64,000 nt of DNA from Planctomycetota bacterium (lineage in GTDB: Bacteria > Planctomycetota > B15-G4), in assembly GCA_029259745.1 (NCBI GenBank), contig JAJDEO010000054.1:62001-126000 (forward strand), written 5' to 3'. Below the pieces are notes generated by a model that saw nothing but the letters and a program-made list of their open reading frames with translations, was not told where the DNA came from and did no database searches. The translations under genes were made by a program, and so were the position numbers. Shown in pieces: positions 35,014 through 44,279 of the stretch (the stretch's first letter is position 1; each line of letters opens with the position of its first letter).

Positions 35014-35298
35014 TCAGCCGATGCGGGTCATCTCAGCCACGGAGAAGTCGGCGATCGCGCCCTCGGTGGCCGCGCTCCAGGCCGCGAGGTGCGGCGCCTG
35101 CATGTGCGCCTGCCACAGCGCGCGCGACTCCCAGTTCTCGTAGAACGTGAAGTGCGCGGGATCCTCGTCGTTCTGATGCAGGTCGTACTGCACGCACCCC
35201 GCCTCGGACCGCGTGATCGGGATCAGCTTCTCGAGCTCGGCCTTCACGAGCTCGATCGCTGCGGGCGCGGCGTGGATGTTGGCGATGATCGTGAGCAT
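35014..35298 (-). CDS. Antibiotic biosynthesis monooxygenase (ABM) family protein
   Basis: 94 residues, the full length of this small ferredoxin-like fold family. Signatures are the N-terminal LTIIANIHA, then ELEKLIPITRSEAGCVQYDLHQ, FTFYENWESRALWQAHMQAPHL and a short C-terminal strand. Homologues such as YgiN act as quinol monooxygenases or heme-degrading enzymes without a bound cofactor. The exact substrate here is unknown. It is a single gene between the ABC ATPase and the pyruvate dehydrogenase gene, on the same strand as both. Confidence 0.88.
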   Translation of the reverse strand: MLTIIANIHAAPAAIELVKAELEKLIPITRSEAGCVQYDLHQNDEDPAHFTFYENWESRALWQAHMQAPHLAAWSAATEGAIADFSVAEMTRIG

Positions 35299-35440
35299 GG
35301 GATGGGACTCCCTCGTCCGGGATGAGACTTGCTTTCACAACGTGGCTTGGCGAGCACGCATGCTGCCTGGCACATGACCGTGAAGACACCCGCTCCGACC
35401 CTGTTCTATCCGAGGACGACGTTGTCGTGGATCGAGCGTG

Positions 35441-38203
35441 TCACACCGATTCGGGGAAGTCGGCGAGTTCTCGCCAGTCGATCTTCGGGACGCTCGCGCC
35501 GGCGGCTTCGTCGACGAGGCGACGGCTGACATCGACCGACTCGGTGGCTGTCTCGGCGAGGATCTTCGCGACACCGCGCATGATCGCCGCGGCATCGATG
35601 TTTTGATACTCGTTCACCTGGTCGGGACGTCCGCACTTGCTGAACTTGCGCACGGCCAGGGTTTCTTGGCGCACGCCGAGCACCGAGCCGATGTTGTCGA
35701 GCAAGCCGGCCTCACCGTCGTGCACCGAAACCACCGGCACGCGACGTCCGGCCATCGTGACGAACGTGGCGCGATCGTCGACGGCTTCGGTCGGCGCGAG
35801 GTGCAGGTTGCTGTCGAGCCCGAGGCCGTGGCGCAGGTGCGCGAAGTCGTTCTCGGCCGCGAGGTTGCCGAGCAGCAGATCGGGCGAGCTCACGGCGATG
35901 ACATTCACGTAGACGCCCTGCTCGCGCAGCGCGTCGGAAGCCTCGAGCGCCTCGGCTGCGAGCGCCCCCATGCAGAACATGTTCACGACGTTGACGCCCG
36001 GCTCGTAGTCGGGCTGCCCGCGGAAGTCGACCAGGTAGTACGCACCCGAGAGACAGTCCTTGCGCGCCTGCTCCGTGATCGTGTCGTCGTCGAGCGGCTC
36101 GGACTCGAGGTCGTGCGGGTTCGTGCGGAAGCGCGGGTGACGACGCAACCGACGCCCGAACTCCTTCTGTTCGATCGCACGCGTGACGGCACGAATCAAC
36201 ACGCCGCGGCGTCCCTCGTTCTCATCGTCGAAGTGACGGCGGATCGACTCGCAGAGGATCCAGTCGACTTCGATCGTGAAGATCGGCTCCCACGTGATGA
36301 GGTTCGGGATCTGGATGTCCGACTTCCAGCTGTGTTGCGCGCCTTCGGAACTCAGCGTGACGCCCGACGGCGTCCCCAGGATCACGAACTCGGCACCCCA
36401 GTAGAGGTTGTAGTAGAGCTGATCGAGAGCGCGCTTGATGAAGAAGTCGTAGACCGTCATCACGGGGAAGAACGGGATGCCGGCGTAGTGCCCCATCATC
36501 CCGAACGATCCGACGGCTGACATCGCGTTGGCCTCGGCGATCTCGAAGCGGATGTGTCGCGTCCACGGTTCGGTCGTGGCCATCAGCGCGGGGCGTCGAC
36601 GCGTTTGTCCGGTACGAACTTCGACGTCGTGCGCCTCTTCGTCGTGCTGGTCGCCCGGACCGTAGATGCGGTCGTTCATGACCGGGTTGAGCTGCGTCGA
36701 CGTGCCGACGTCGGGTGACATCGTGAGCATCAGGTCGGCGGCCGGTTCCCAGGCGCGCTCCGAGTCCGTGAGGTCGGCCACGCCCTTGCCCTCTTCGCTG
36801 CGCATCTCGGCGGACGTGCCGATGCGCGCGAGCTTGGCGGCGAGCTGCCCCCACATCCACTGCGTGTGGGCGCGCGGGAAGAGCGAGGTGTCGATGTCGA
36901 GCGTGGTCGGGATCCCGCCCGCCGCAGCGATGCGATCACGCACCCACTTGCGGTTCCGGTGACGCCACTGACGCGCGCCCTCGATGCCTTCACGCAGCAC
37001 GGCGCCGCGCTTGGCAAGGTACTTCGCCTCGTCGCTTCCGTCTTCGAACGTCGCGAAGGGACGCTCGGACGTGAGCCCGTCTTCCTCGAGCAGCCGGTCG
37101 ATCTCCTCCTGCTTGTTCATCTCGGAGTGGTTGCCGGGCGCGGCGTACATGTCCATGCCCCAACCCTTGACCGTGTGCGCGACGATCATCGTCGGGCGCT
37201 TCCGGTCTTCCTTCGAGGCCTTGAGCGCCTTCACCAGCTCTTCGGTGTCGTGACCGCCGAGGTCCGTGAGCACCCACTCCAGCGCAGCGTCGTCGAGCGT
37301 GTCGAGCACTTGCTTGCAGCGCGCGTCGCGTTCGATGAGGAACTTGCGCGTGTCCTTGAGGTCGCGCAGCAGCAGGTGCATCTGCAGCTCGTAGTCGGAC
37401 AGGCCATCCTCGAGCACGGCCTGCAGCGCATCACCGCCGGGCTGAGCGAAGGCTTCGAGGCGACGCTTACCGTGCCGCACTTGGATGACGTCCCAGCCGT
37501 TCGCGCGCGCCATGTCCTCGATGCGATCGGCGTCCGTGCCGCGCAGTCCGCGCTTGTTGGGCATGCGCGCGCCGTCGAGGTTCTGACGGTTGTAGTCGAT
37601 GATCCACGTGACGTTGCCGAGCTCGCGCTCCGCGACGTCGGGCATCGCCTCCATGAGCGAGCCTTCGCGGAACTCGCTGTCGCCGATCAACGACCAGAAG
37701 TGCAGGTTTTCGGGGACCTCGGGAAGTTCCATGTGATGGTCGCGGGCGTAGTCGAACGCGAGCGCGAGATACACGGAGACGACCGGCGGGATGCCGACAC
37801 TGCCCGAGGGCAGGAAGTGGAAGGAGTCGGGGTCGGTGCGCGCGTGGTAGCTCTGGAAGACGGGCATACCGTCGTGCGAAAAGTCGCGCAGCCGGTGCAT
37901 GACCGCCTCGATCTCCTCGCGCTCGAACCACGCCCCGTCGTTCTTGTGACGCAGCAGGCCGAGCAGCCCCTGGAGCGTGTGGTCCATCGGTGCGGCGTGC
38001 GGCTTGCAGCAGATGAAATCGTGCGGCTCGCGCACTTCGCAGTGCAGCGCCGTCAAGATGTGAGCCGATGACGAACAGGATGCAGGGTGTCCGCCGACCT
38101 TCGGGTCGGTCTTGCGCGCCTCGGGCCGGTGGTTCGCGATGTGGATCATCACGGCCGTGTGGACGAGCGCGCGACGCGCGATGCGATCGAGGATGACGGA
38201 CAT
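35441..38203 (-). CDS. aceE: Pyruvate dehydrogenase E1 component, homodimeric (AceE-like)
   Basis: 920 residues, near the usual 885-910 of the single-chain E1. Thiamine-diphosphate enzyme features are visible: VGGHPASCSSSA at the N-terminus, the cofactor and metal-binding stretch IGDSEFREGSLMEA with NRQNLDG, the pyrimidine-domain PSGVTLSSEGAQHS, and a transketolase-like C-terminal domain (PDQVNEYQNIDAAAIM). The family decarboxylates pyruvate and transfers acetyl to E2 lipoate. GDS replaces the common GDG. No E2 or E3 gene is adjacent. A related 2-oxoacid as substrate cannot be excluded. Confidence 0.85.
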   Translation of the reverse strand: MSVILDRIARRALVHTAVMIHIANHRPEARKTDPKVGGHPASCSSSAHILTALHCEVREPHDFICCKPHAAPMDHTLQGLLGLLRHKNDGAWFEREEIEAVMHRLRDFSHDGMPVFQSYHARTDPDSFHFLPSGSVGIPPVVSVYLALAFDYARDHHMELPEVPENLHFWSLIGDSEFREGSLMEAMPDVAERELGNVTWIIDYNRQNLDGARMPNKRGLRGTDADRIEDMARANGWDVIQVRHGKRRLEAFAQPGGDALQAVLEDGLSDYELQMHLLLRDLKDTRKFLIERDARCKQVLDTLDDAALEWVLTDLGGHDTEELVKALKASKEDRKRPTMIVAHTVKGWGMDMYAAPGNHSEMNKQEEIDRLLEEDGLTSERPFATFEDGSDEAKYLAKRGAVLREGIEGARQWRHRNRKWVRDRIAAAGGIPTTLDIDTSLFPRAHTQWMWGQLAAKLARIGTSAEMRSEEGKGVADLTDSERAWEPAADLMLTMSPDVGTSTQLNPVMNDRIYGPGDQHDEEAHDVEVRTGQTRRRPALMATTEPWTRHIRFEIAEANAMSAVGSFGMMGHYAGIPFFPVMTVYDFFIKRALDQLYYNLYWGAEFVILGTPSGVTLSSEGAQHSWKSDIQIPNLITWEPIFTIEVDWILCESIRRHFDDENEGRRGVLIRAVTRAIEQKEFGRRLRRHPRFRTNPHDLESEPLDDDTITEQARKDCLSGAYYLVDFRGQPDYEPGVNVVNMFCMGALAAEALEASDALREQGVYVNVIAVSSPDLLLGNLAAENDFAHLRHGLGLDSNLHLAPTEAVDDRATFVTMAGRRVPVVSVHDGEAGLLDNIGSVLGVRQETLAVRKFSKCGRPDQVNEYQNIDAAAIMRGVAKILAETATESVDVSRRLVDEAAGASVPKIDWRELADFPESV

Positions 38204-38305
38204 GCTCGTGGCTCACTTCGGGAGATGTGCGCAGTGGTGTGACAGAGACAACTGCGCGCCGAACACCTCTGCGCGGAGGTGCTCGGCGCGATCGAGCAAC
38301 GACGA

Positions 38306-39301
38306 TCAGCCCAGCAAGTCGCGGATCACGTCGCGCTCACCTTCGAGTTCCTTCACCGACGCGTCGATCTTGGCGCGTGCGAAGTCGGAGATCGCGAGGC
38401 CTTGGTGCACAGCCCAGCCGCCACCGCCCGGCGAAGTCACCGGCACGGACGCGATCAGGCCTTCCGAGATGCCATAGCTCCCGTCCGAAACGACGGCAAC
38501 CGAGTGCGTCTCGCCCTTCTTCGTCGCGTGCATCAGATCGTGCACGTGGTCGACGAGGGCGCTGGCCGCCGAGGCCGCCGACGACAGGCCACGGGCCGCG
38601 ATGATCGCCGCGCCGCGCTTCTGCACCGTCGTGATGAACTCGCCTTCGAGCCAGGCGCGATCGCTGATCGCGTCGTGACCGGCCTTGCCCTTGATCTTGA
38701 CGTTCTCGAAGTCGGGGTACTGGGTGGCCGAGTGGTTGCCCCAGATCGTCATGTTCGAGATGTCGGTCGTGTGCACGCCGGCCTTGCCCGCGAGCTGCGC
38801 CATGGCGCGGTTCTCGTCGAGACGCGTCATGGCCGAGAAGTTCTGGTTCGGGATGTCGGGCGCGTTGTGCATCGCGATGAGGCAGTTCGTGTTGCACGGG
38901 TTGCCGACGACGGCGACGCGGCAGTCCTTGCTCGCGTTGTCGTTGATGGCCTTGCCCTGACCGACGAAGATCGGACCGTTCTCCTTGATCAGATCGCCGC
39001 GCTCCATGCCCGGGCCGCGCGGCTTGCTGCCGACGAGCAGCGCCCAGTCGACGTCGCCGAAGCCCTCGGCGAGGTCGGACGTGCAGGTCATGCCGGCGAG
39101 CAGCGGGAAGGCGCAGTCGTCGAGTTCCATCGCGACGCCGCTCAGCGCGGCCATGGCCTTGTCGATCGGCAGTTCGATGAGGTTGAGGTGGACGGGTTGG
39201 TCGGGTCCGAACATGTCGCCGGACGCGATGCGCGGAAGCAGGGCGTAGCCGATTTGACCGGCCGCTCCGGTGACAGCCACGCGGATGGGGGACTTGCTCA
39301 C
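38306..39301 (-). CDS. mdh: Malate dehydrogenase
   Basis: 331 residues from a GTG at 39301 with AGGAG about 12 bases upstream; there is no ATG in the usable region, and a longer frame to 39655 lacks homology. It interconverts malate and oxaloacetate with NAD(H) in the TCA cycle. The NAD-binding loop VTGAAGQIGYALL, substrate arginines in KPRGPGMER and MTRLDENRA, GNPCNTNC, and the catalytic histidine in IWGNHSATQYPD are present. The sequence type matches the 325-330-residue bacterial malate dehydrogenases. It lies 102 bases upstream of the aceE-like gene on the same strand. Confidence 0.95.
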   Translation of the reverse strand: MSKSPIRVAVTGAAGQIGYALLPRIASGDMFGPDQPVHLNLIELPIDKAMAALSGVAMELDDCAFPLLAGMTCTSDLAEGFGDVDWALLVGSKPRGPGMERGDLIKENGPIFVGQGKAINDNASKDCRVAVVGNPCNTNCLIAMHNAPDIPNQNFSAMTRLDENRAMAQLAGKAGVHTTDISNMTIWGNHSATQYPDFENVKIKGKAGHDAISDRAWLEGEFITTVQKRGAAIIAARGLSSAASAASALVDHVHDLMHATKKGETHSVAVVSDGSYGISEGLIASVPVTSPGGGGWAVHQGLAISDFARAKIDASVKELEGERDVIRDLLG

Positions 39302-39552
39302 GTCTGTTTCGCTCCTGGGAGATGAAGCCGCCCATTGTGACGTCTCGGGTGGCCTCCGCGCGACCCCTCCCCACCCTGGCTCGAGGCAGGCCGCCATCAC
39401 AGCAGCGACGGCCAGGTCGTGGGCCGTCGGCGGCTCCCGGGCGAATGCGTCAGGATTCGTGCAACACCTGTCGCCCTGTGCCAAATCACTACACTTGCGG
39501 CGCTCGCTCTCGGGCGTCCGCCCCCCACCGCCCATTTCACCCGGAGTCCTCC
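39302..39552. promoter_or_regulatory. Divergent control region between mdh and arsM
   Basis: 251 bases between divergent genes. TACACT at 39490-39495 is a possible -10 for arsM, and the AGGAG for mdh lies at the left end. I looked for a palindromic ArsR-type operator and saw none that was convincing. Confidence 0.3.
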
Positions 39553-40746
39553 ATGTCCTCGCCGACGACCACGTCCTCCGCGGCCGCTGCAGCCGAGCTC
39601 GACCAAGCCGTGCGCGACCGCTACAGCGAAGGCGCCGGCCAGGCCGTCCCCGCACTCTGCTGCCCCGTCGACTACGACACCGAGACTCTCGCCGTGATCC
39701 CGAAAGAGGTCATCGAGCGCGACTACGGCTGCGGAAACCCGAGCAAGCACCTGCGCCCCGGCGAGACGGTCCTCGACCTCGGCTCCGGCACGGGCAAGAT
39801 CTGCTTCATCGCCTCGCAGATCGTGGGCGCCGAAGGGCGCGTGATCGGCGTCGACATGAACGACGACATGCTCGAAGTGGCACGCCGGAATGCGCCCATT
39901 GTCGGTGAGCGCGTCGGCTTCGAGAACGTGTCCTTCTTCAAGGGACGCATCGAGGAACTCGACCTCGACCGCGACGTGCTCGCCGCGTGGCTGGCCGACA
40001 ACCCCGTGCGCAGCGAGGGCGACTTCGGACGGCTCGAGCAGCACGTCGAGCGCCTGCGCAGCAGCTCGCCGATGATCGCGTCCGACTCGATCGACGTCGT
40101 CGTCAGCAACTGCGTGCTCAACCTCGTCATGCCCGCCAAGAAGCGCCAGCTCTTCGAAGAGATCTTCCGCGTGCTCCGCAAGGGTGGCCGCGCCGTGATC
40201 TCCGACATCGTGTCGGACGAAGACGTCCCGCTCGAGATGGTCAACGACCCCGAGCTCTGGAGCGGCTGCATCTCCGGCGCGTTCCGTGAAGACGCGTTTC
40301 TGAAGGCTTTCGAAGACGCGGGATTCCACGGCGTCGAGATCCTCGAGCGCGGAGCCGAGGCCTGGCACGTCGTCAACGGCATCGAGTTCCGCAGCCTCAC
40401 CGTGCAGGCCTACAAGGGCAAGCAAGGGCCGTGCATGGAGCACCGCCAGGCCGTGATCTACAAGGGCCCGTGGAACGCCGTCATCGATGACGACGGCCAC
40501 ACGTTGACGCGCGGCCAGCGCATGGCTGTCTGCGAGAAGACGTACGGGCTGATGACGGATTCCCGCGGGCCCTACGCCGGACAGATCATCGGCGTGCAGC
40601 CGCACGAGGCCGTCGACCCCGCCGCGGCCCAGCCGTTCGCCTGCAGCGGCGATCGCGTGCGTTCGCCGAAGGAGTCGAAGGGCGCCAACTACGTGGAGAC
40701 GAAGGCGGCAGCAGAGGACTGCTGCGAGCCCGGCACCTGCTGCTGA
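39553..40746 (+). CDS. arsM: Arsenite S-adenosylmethionine methyltransferase
   Basis: 397 residues from ATG at 39553. The family methylates arsenite to methylated arsenicals using SAM. The N-terminus shows LCCPVDYD and YGCGNPSKHL (Cys60), the SAM site is VLDLGSGTGKICF (about 73-85) with IGVDMNDDML, and the further arsenic-binding cysteines are in VSNCVLNLV (Cys187) and LWSGCISGAF (Cys239). The full set of three conserved cysteines is present. The C-terminal third adds about 120 residues and ends DCCEPGTCC, a Cys pair tail typical of arsenic-binding termini. It is followed by arsS on the same strand. Confidence 0.94.
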   Translation: MSSPTTTSSAAAAAELDQAVRDRYSEGAGQAVPALCCPVDYDTETLAVIPKEVIERDYGCGNPSKHLRPGETVLDLGSGTGKICFIASQIVGAEGRVIGVDMNDDMLEVARRNAPIVGERVGFENVSFFKGRIEELDLDRDVLAAWLADNPVRSEGDFGRLEQHVERLRSSSPMIASDSIDVVVSNCVLNLVMPAKKRQLFEEIFRVLRKGGRAVISDIVSDEDVPLEMVNDPELWSGCISGAFREDAFLKAFEDAGFHGVEILERGAEAWHVVNGIEFRSLTVQAYKGKQGPCMEHRQAVIYKGPWNAVIDDDGHTLTRGQRMAVCEKTYGLMTDSRGPYAGQIIGVQPHEAVDPAAAQPFACSGDRVRSPKESKGANYVETKAAAEDCCEPGTCC

Positions 40747-40778
40747 CGGCTGGCGGTCGTCGGTAGAGAGCAGGTTTT

Positions 40779-40810
40779 CGCGGGGACGCACGGCGCCGTG
40801 CGTCCCCGCG
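40779..40810 (+). terminator. Perfect 32-base palindrome after arsM
   Basis: The 16-base arm from 40779 and its exact complement up to 40810 form a continuous palindrome centred on GGCGCC. It begins 32 bases after the arsM stop. CAACATTTCC follows, with only a weak T run. The strength of the stem suggests a terminator, though a site for a dimeric protein is possible. Confidence 0.65.
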
Positions 40811-41005
40811 CAACATTTCCCTTCACGTCGCGGTCACCGTTTGGCCGCTGCGACACGATCCTCTTGGATCCCAGAGCGACGGCACACTGGCACTCGTCGA
40901 TCGCGTGACGTTCTTCACGCAGAGGCTATCTGTCGAGTCGGGCGAAAGGGCGTAGGATGTCCAGCGCCCGCTGGCGCCCGTCTTCCTCGCCGCGACACCC
41001 CTCGC

Positions 41006-42025
41006 ATGTCTTCCGCGTTTTCGCCCTCCCGCGCGTCGAACCGATTCGACGCGACCCTCGCCGCGCACGGCGTCGCGCCGCTCTCGCGACGCACGCCGAC
41101 GACGCTGCAGGTCAACATGGGCAAGCTCTGCAATCAGGCGTGTCGGCATTGTCACGTCGACGCGAGCCCGACGCGCACCGAGCTCATGGACGCCGCAACC
41201 GTCGAGCGCGTGCTCGCCGTGCTCGAGGCGAGCCCGTGCATCGAACACGTCGACATCACGGGCGGTGCCCCCGAGATGAACCCGCGCTTCAGGATGCTCG
41301 TCGACGGCGTGCACGCGCGCGGCCGACGCATCACGGTGCGCTGCAACCTCACCGTGCTCTTCGAAGAGGGCCAGGACGACCTCGCCGAGTACTACGCCGC
41401 CCACGACGCCACGATCATCGCGTCGCTGCCCTGCTACACGGCCGCCAACACCGACACCCAACGCGGGAGCGGCGCCTTCGGTCGCAGCATCGCCGCGCTG
41501 CTGGCGCTCAACGCCGTCGGCTACGGCGACCACCAGGGCGCCAAGGCACCGTCCGACGGCCCCGCGCCGCGACGCCTGAACCTCGTCTACAACCCGCTCG
41601 GCCCGTCGCTCCCGCCGCCGCAAGCAAGCCTCGAGGCCGACTACCGCGAGCGTCTGCGCACCGACTTCAACGTCGTCTTCGACGAGCTGCTCACGATCAC
41701 GAACATGCCGATCCACCGCTTCGCCGACGACCTCGAGCGCCAGGGCAAGCTCGGCGAGTACGAGCAGCTCCTCGTCGATTCGTTCTCGCCGCAGACCGTG
41801 CAGCAGGTCATGTGTCGCGACCTCGTGAGCGTCGACTGGGATGGCAAGCTCGCCGACTGCGACTTCCACCAGATGCTCGACATCCCGCTTGGCGCGGGTG
41901 CGAAATCGATCTTCGACGTCGACGACTTCGCGACGTTCGCGGGTTCGTCGATCACGACGGCTGCGCACTGCCTTGGCTGCACGGCGGGTCAGGGCAGCAG
42001 CTGCGGCGGCGCGCTCGACGGCTGA
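41006..42025 (+). CDS. arsS: Arsenosugar biosynthesis radical SAM protein
   Basis: 339 residues from ATG at 41006; an upstream frame to 40841 is Arg-rich shadow. The radical SAM cluster motif CNQACRHC gives Cys42, Cys46 and Cys49, in the context LQVNMGKLCNQACRHCHVDASP, which is characteristic of the ArsS family (also called the rSAM/selenodomain family). ITGGAPEMNP and LPCYTAANTDTQRG follow, and the C-terminus has the cysteine group CRDL, CDFHQ and CLGCTAGQGSSCGG that can bind more iron-sulphur centres. ArsS acts after ArsM in making arsenosugars from methylated arsenic, which matches its neighbour. Confidence 0.93.
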   Translation: MSSAFSPSRASNRFDATLAAHGVAPLSRRTPTTLQVNMGKLCNQACRHCHVDASPTRTELMDAATVERVLAVLEASPCIEHVDITGGAPEMNPRFRMLVDGVHARGRRITVRCNLTVLFEEGQDDLAEYYAAHDATIIASLPCYTAANTDTQRGSGAFGRSIAALLALNAVGYGDHQGAKAPSDGPAPRRLNLVYNPLGPSLPPPQASLEADYRERLRTDFNVVFDELLTITNMPIHRFADDLERQGKLGEYEQLLVDSFSPQTVQQVMCRDLVSVDWDGKLADCDFHQMLDIPLGAGAKSIFDVDDFATFAGSSITTAAHCLGCTAGQGSSCGGALDG

Positions 42026-42121
42026 CAAACCCGAGGCAGACGTGCTTCCGTCCGTCGGCCCGTCTGACTGCTGTGCAGGCGCAGTCACGCCCCCGCGATC
42101 ATCGCCCAGGGACAACCCGGG

Positions 42122-42739
42122 TCAGGCGTTCGGGGCAATCTCCGCCAGCACGGCGAGTGCAGCCGTCGCGCGGCGCACGCGCTCGGCCTTCCAGTCGCTG
42201 CCGGCCCGTCCGGCGGCTCGGTCTGTGAGATACGCGGCCTCGGGGTGCGGCCACAAGCCGCGTGCGTCGGCTTCCATCCACGCCTCGGCGTACTCGCGCA
42301 GCGTCGGCGCCGTTCCGGCCGTCCAGAACTCGCGACAGAGAATGCGCGCGACGGCGCCGTTCTTGAACGCGCCGCCGGTGAGCGCTTCGAGCGCGTCGAC
42401 CAGGGCGGGATCGTGCTTGTCGTACCACCCGTAGTAGAGCCGATCGGAGGGACGAAAGCGCGGCGGCGGATCCGAAGGCGCGAGCACGGCCTGGCGAAAC
42501 ACGGTCGGCCCCGGAACGCGCCCCGTCTTCAGGTACGTGCGGACACGATCGAGCACCACGGACTTGCGATCGATGTCGGACGTGCGGCGCAGCGTCCCGT
42601 CGGCCTCCTCGCGCATGATCGCCCAGGGGATCCCGTGCGCGCGACAGAAGCCGCGCATCTCGGCGAGGTTGACGTAGTTGAGGTCGTCGAAGAGGCGACG
42701 ACGATCGGCGGCTGTCAGCTGCGTGAGAAGCGATGGCAT
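42122..42739 (-). CDS. Hypothetical protein with SAP-like N-terminal motif
   Basis: 205 residues. The N-terminus (DLNYVNLAEMRGFCRAHGIPWAI, then DRKSVVLDRVRTYLKTGR) has the helix-extended-helix pattern of SAP-type DNA- or RNA-binding motifs. The rest is aromatic-rich (SDRLYYGWYDKHDPALVDALEALTGG) without a family I can name. It is oriented against the arsenic genes and ends 97 bases from arsS, so it is probably not part of their operon. Confidence 0.65.
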   Translation of the reverse strand: MPSLLTQLTAADRRRLFDDLNYVNLAEMRGFCRAHGIPWAIMREEADGTLRRTSDIDRKSVVLDRVRTYLKTGRVPGPTVFRQAVLAPSDPPPRFRPSDRLYYGWYDKHDPALVDALEALTGGAFKNGAVARILCREFWTAGTAPTLREYAEAWMEADARGLWPHPEAAYLTDRAAGRAGSDWKAERVRRATAALAVLAEIAPNA

Positions 42740-42876
42740 CGGGCAGTGCCGTCAGAGCACGGGGATCGTCGTGAGCGCCCCTGCGTACACGCCACGCGTG
42801 AAGTCGGGGCGAATGACTCGCGCCGCTCGCCGTCACAGCGAGTGGCGCAGGCCCAGGACCAGGTACACTCCGCCGC

Positions 42877-44250
42877 ATGATGTCATCCGCCCGCCTCATC
42901 GTGCTGGGAAAGCCTCCCCGGATCGGTGAGGGCAAGTCGCGCCTTGCGGCCGATGTCGGGGCTGCCGCTGCAGCTCGACTCGCGCGGGCGTTCTTGCTCG
43001 ACACCTGGGCGTCGGTCTCGAGCTTCGTCTCGCAGACGGCCGAACTCGACCTCGTGTTCGCCCCGTCGGCGACGCTCGACCGCTACCCGAAACTGATGCC
43101 TCCGCCGACGATCGTGCGCCAGGCCGAGGGCGACCTCGGCCGCCGCATGGCCACGCTTGCCGTCGGCGCACTCAACCAACACCCGCGCACGCTGCTCCTC
43201 GGCAGCGACAGCCCCGGCCTGCCGCACGAGCACATCCGCGCGGCGCTCGCGCTGCTCGACGAGGCCGATGTCGTGCTCGGCGACAACCCCGACGGAGGCT
43301 TCTGGTGCCTCGGACTGCGCTCGGGTTCACCGGCCTTGAGCGGCAACACGTGGCTCGACGACCTCGACTGGGACGACCCGCAGACGGCGAGCCAGGTCGA
43401 GACGCGCTGTCGGCGCCTCGGGCTCACCGTCACGCGCGCCCCACTCTGGGTCGACATCGACGTCGCCACGGACCTCGGAGCTCTCGACGAACTCCTCGCC
43501 GGCGACACCTCGCTCGTCGAACACACCGCTGCGGCACGCGCGCTCGGCGCGGACCACGCGCCGCTGTCGATCGTCGTGCCGACGCTCGACGAGGGCACAC
43601 GCCTCGACGCCTGCCTCGACGCGCTGGCCGCGCTTCCCCACCGTGACGAACATCCACTCGAGATCGTCATCGCCGACGGCGGCAGCAGCGACCGCAGCCC
43701 CGAGCGCGCCGTCGGTCGCGGGCACATCGTCGTGACGGCGACACCCGCCGGACGTGGCCGCCAACTCGCCGCCGGCGCGGCGCTGTCCACGGGCGCGACG
43801 CTGCTCTTCCTGCACGTCGACACGCGCCTCCCCTCCGACGCGTTCGCTCAGATCGAGCGCGCGTTGCATGAGGGCGCCGAAGCCGGGGCCTTCGTGACGC
43901 ATACCGTCGCCGACCCCGGCGTGCCAAACCGCGCCGGCCCGATGCTGCGCCTCGCCGACATCCGCTCGCGCGTCACGCGTCATCCCTACGGCGACCAGGC
44001 ACTGTTCGTCACGCGCGAGGCCTACGCCGCTGTCGGCGGCTTCCGCGACATGCCGATCATGGAGGACTACGACCTCACCGTGCGCTTGGCGAAGCGTCGC
44101 CCGCTGGCGCGCATCAACTCACCGGTGCAGGTCTCGGGCCGCAGCATCCAACGCAACCCGCTGCGCGCCGCGCTGCTACTGCGCGTCATCCCGCCGCTCT
44201 ACCGTCTCGGCGTGAGCCCGACGGCGCTCGCACGCTTGTACCGGCTCTAG
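42877..44250 (+). CDS. Fused rSAM-associated glycosyltransferase pair (TIGR04282-TIGR04283 type)
   Basis: 457 residues in two catalytic parts. Residues 1-225 resemble the CofC-like nucleotidyl/glycosyltransferase family (DUF2064): LIVLGKPPRIGEGKSRLAADVG, LLLGSDSPGLP and VVLGDNPDGGFWCLGLR. Residues 230-457 are a family 2 glycosyltransferase: LSIVVPTLDEGTRLDACLDAL, VIADGGSSDRSPE, the DxD-like LHVDTRLP and YGDQALFV. The two families usually occur as separate neighbouring genes beside ArsS. Here one chain carries both, linked by an Ala-rich segment. A role in adding or handling the sugar part of an arsenosugar is inferred from context. ATG at 42877 or 42880. Confidence 0.85.
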   Translation: MMSSARLIVLGKPPRIGEGKSRLAADVGAAAAARLARAFLLDTWASVSSFVSQTAELDLVFAPSATLDRYPKLMPPPTIVRQAEGDLGRRMATLAVGALNQHPRTLLLGSDSPGLPHEHIRAALALLDEADVVLGDNPDGGFWCLGLRSGSPALSGNTWLDDLDWDDPQTASQVETRCRRLGLTVTRAPLWVDIDVATDLGALDELLAGDTSLVEHTAAARALGADHAPLSIVVPTLDEGTRLDACLDALAALPHRDEHPLEIVIADGGSSDRSPERAVGRGHIVVTATPAGRGRQLAAGAALSTGATLLFLHVDTRLPSDAFAQIERALHEGAEAGAFVTHTVADPGVPNRAGPMLRLADIRSRVTRHPYGDQALFVTREAYAAVGGFRDMPIMEDYDLTVRLAKRRPLARINSPVQVSGRSIQRNPLRAALLLRVIPPLYRLGVSPTALARLYRL

Positions 44251-44279
44251 CGAGCGGCGTGCGTCCGGCGAGACACCGT

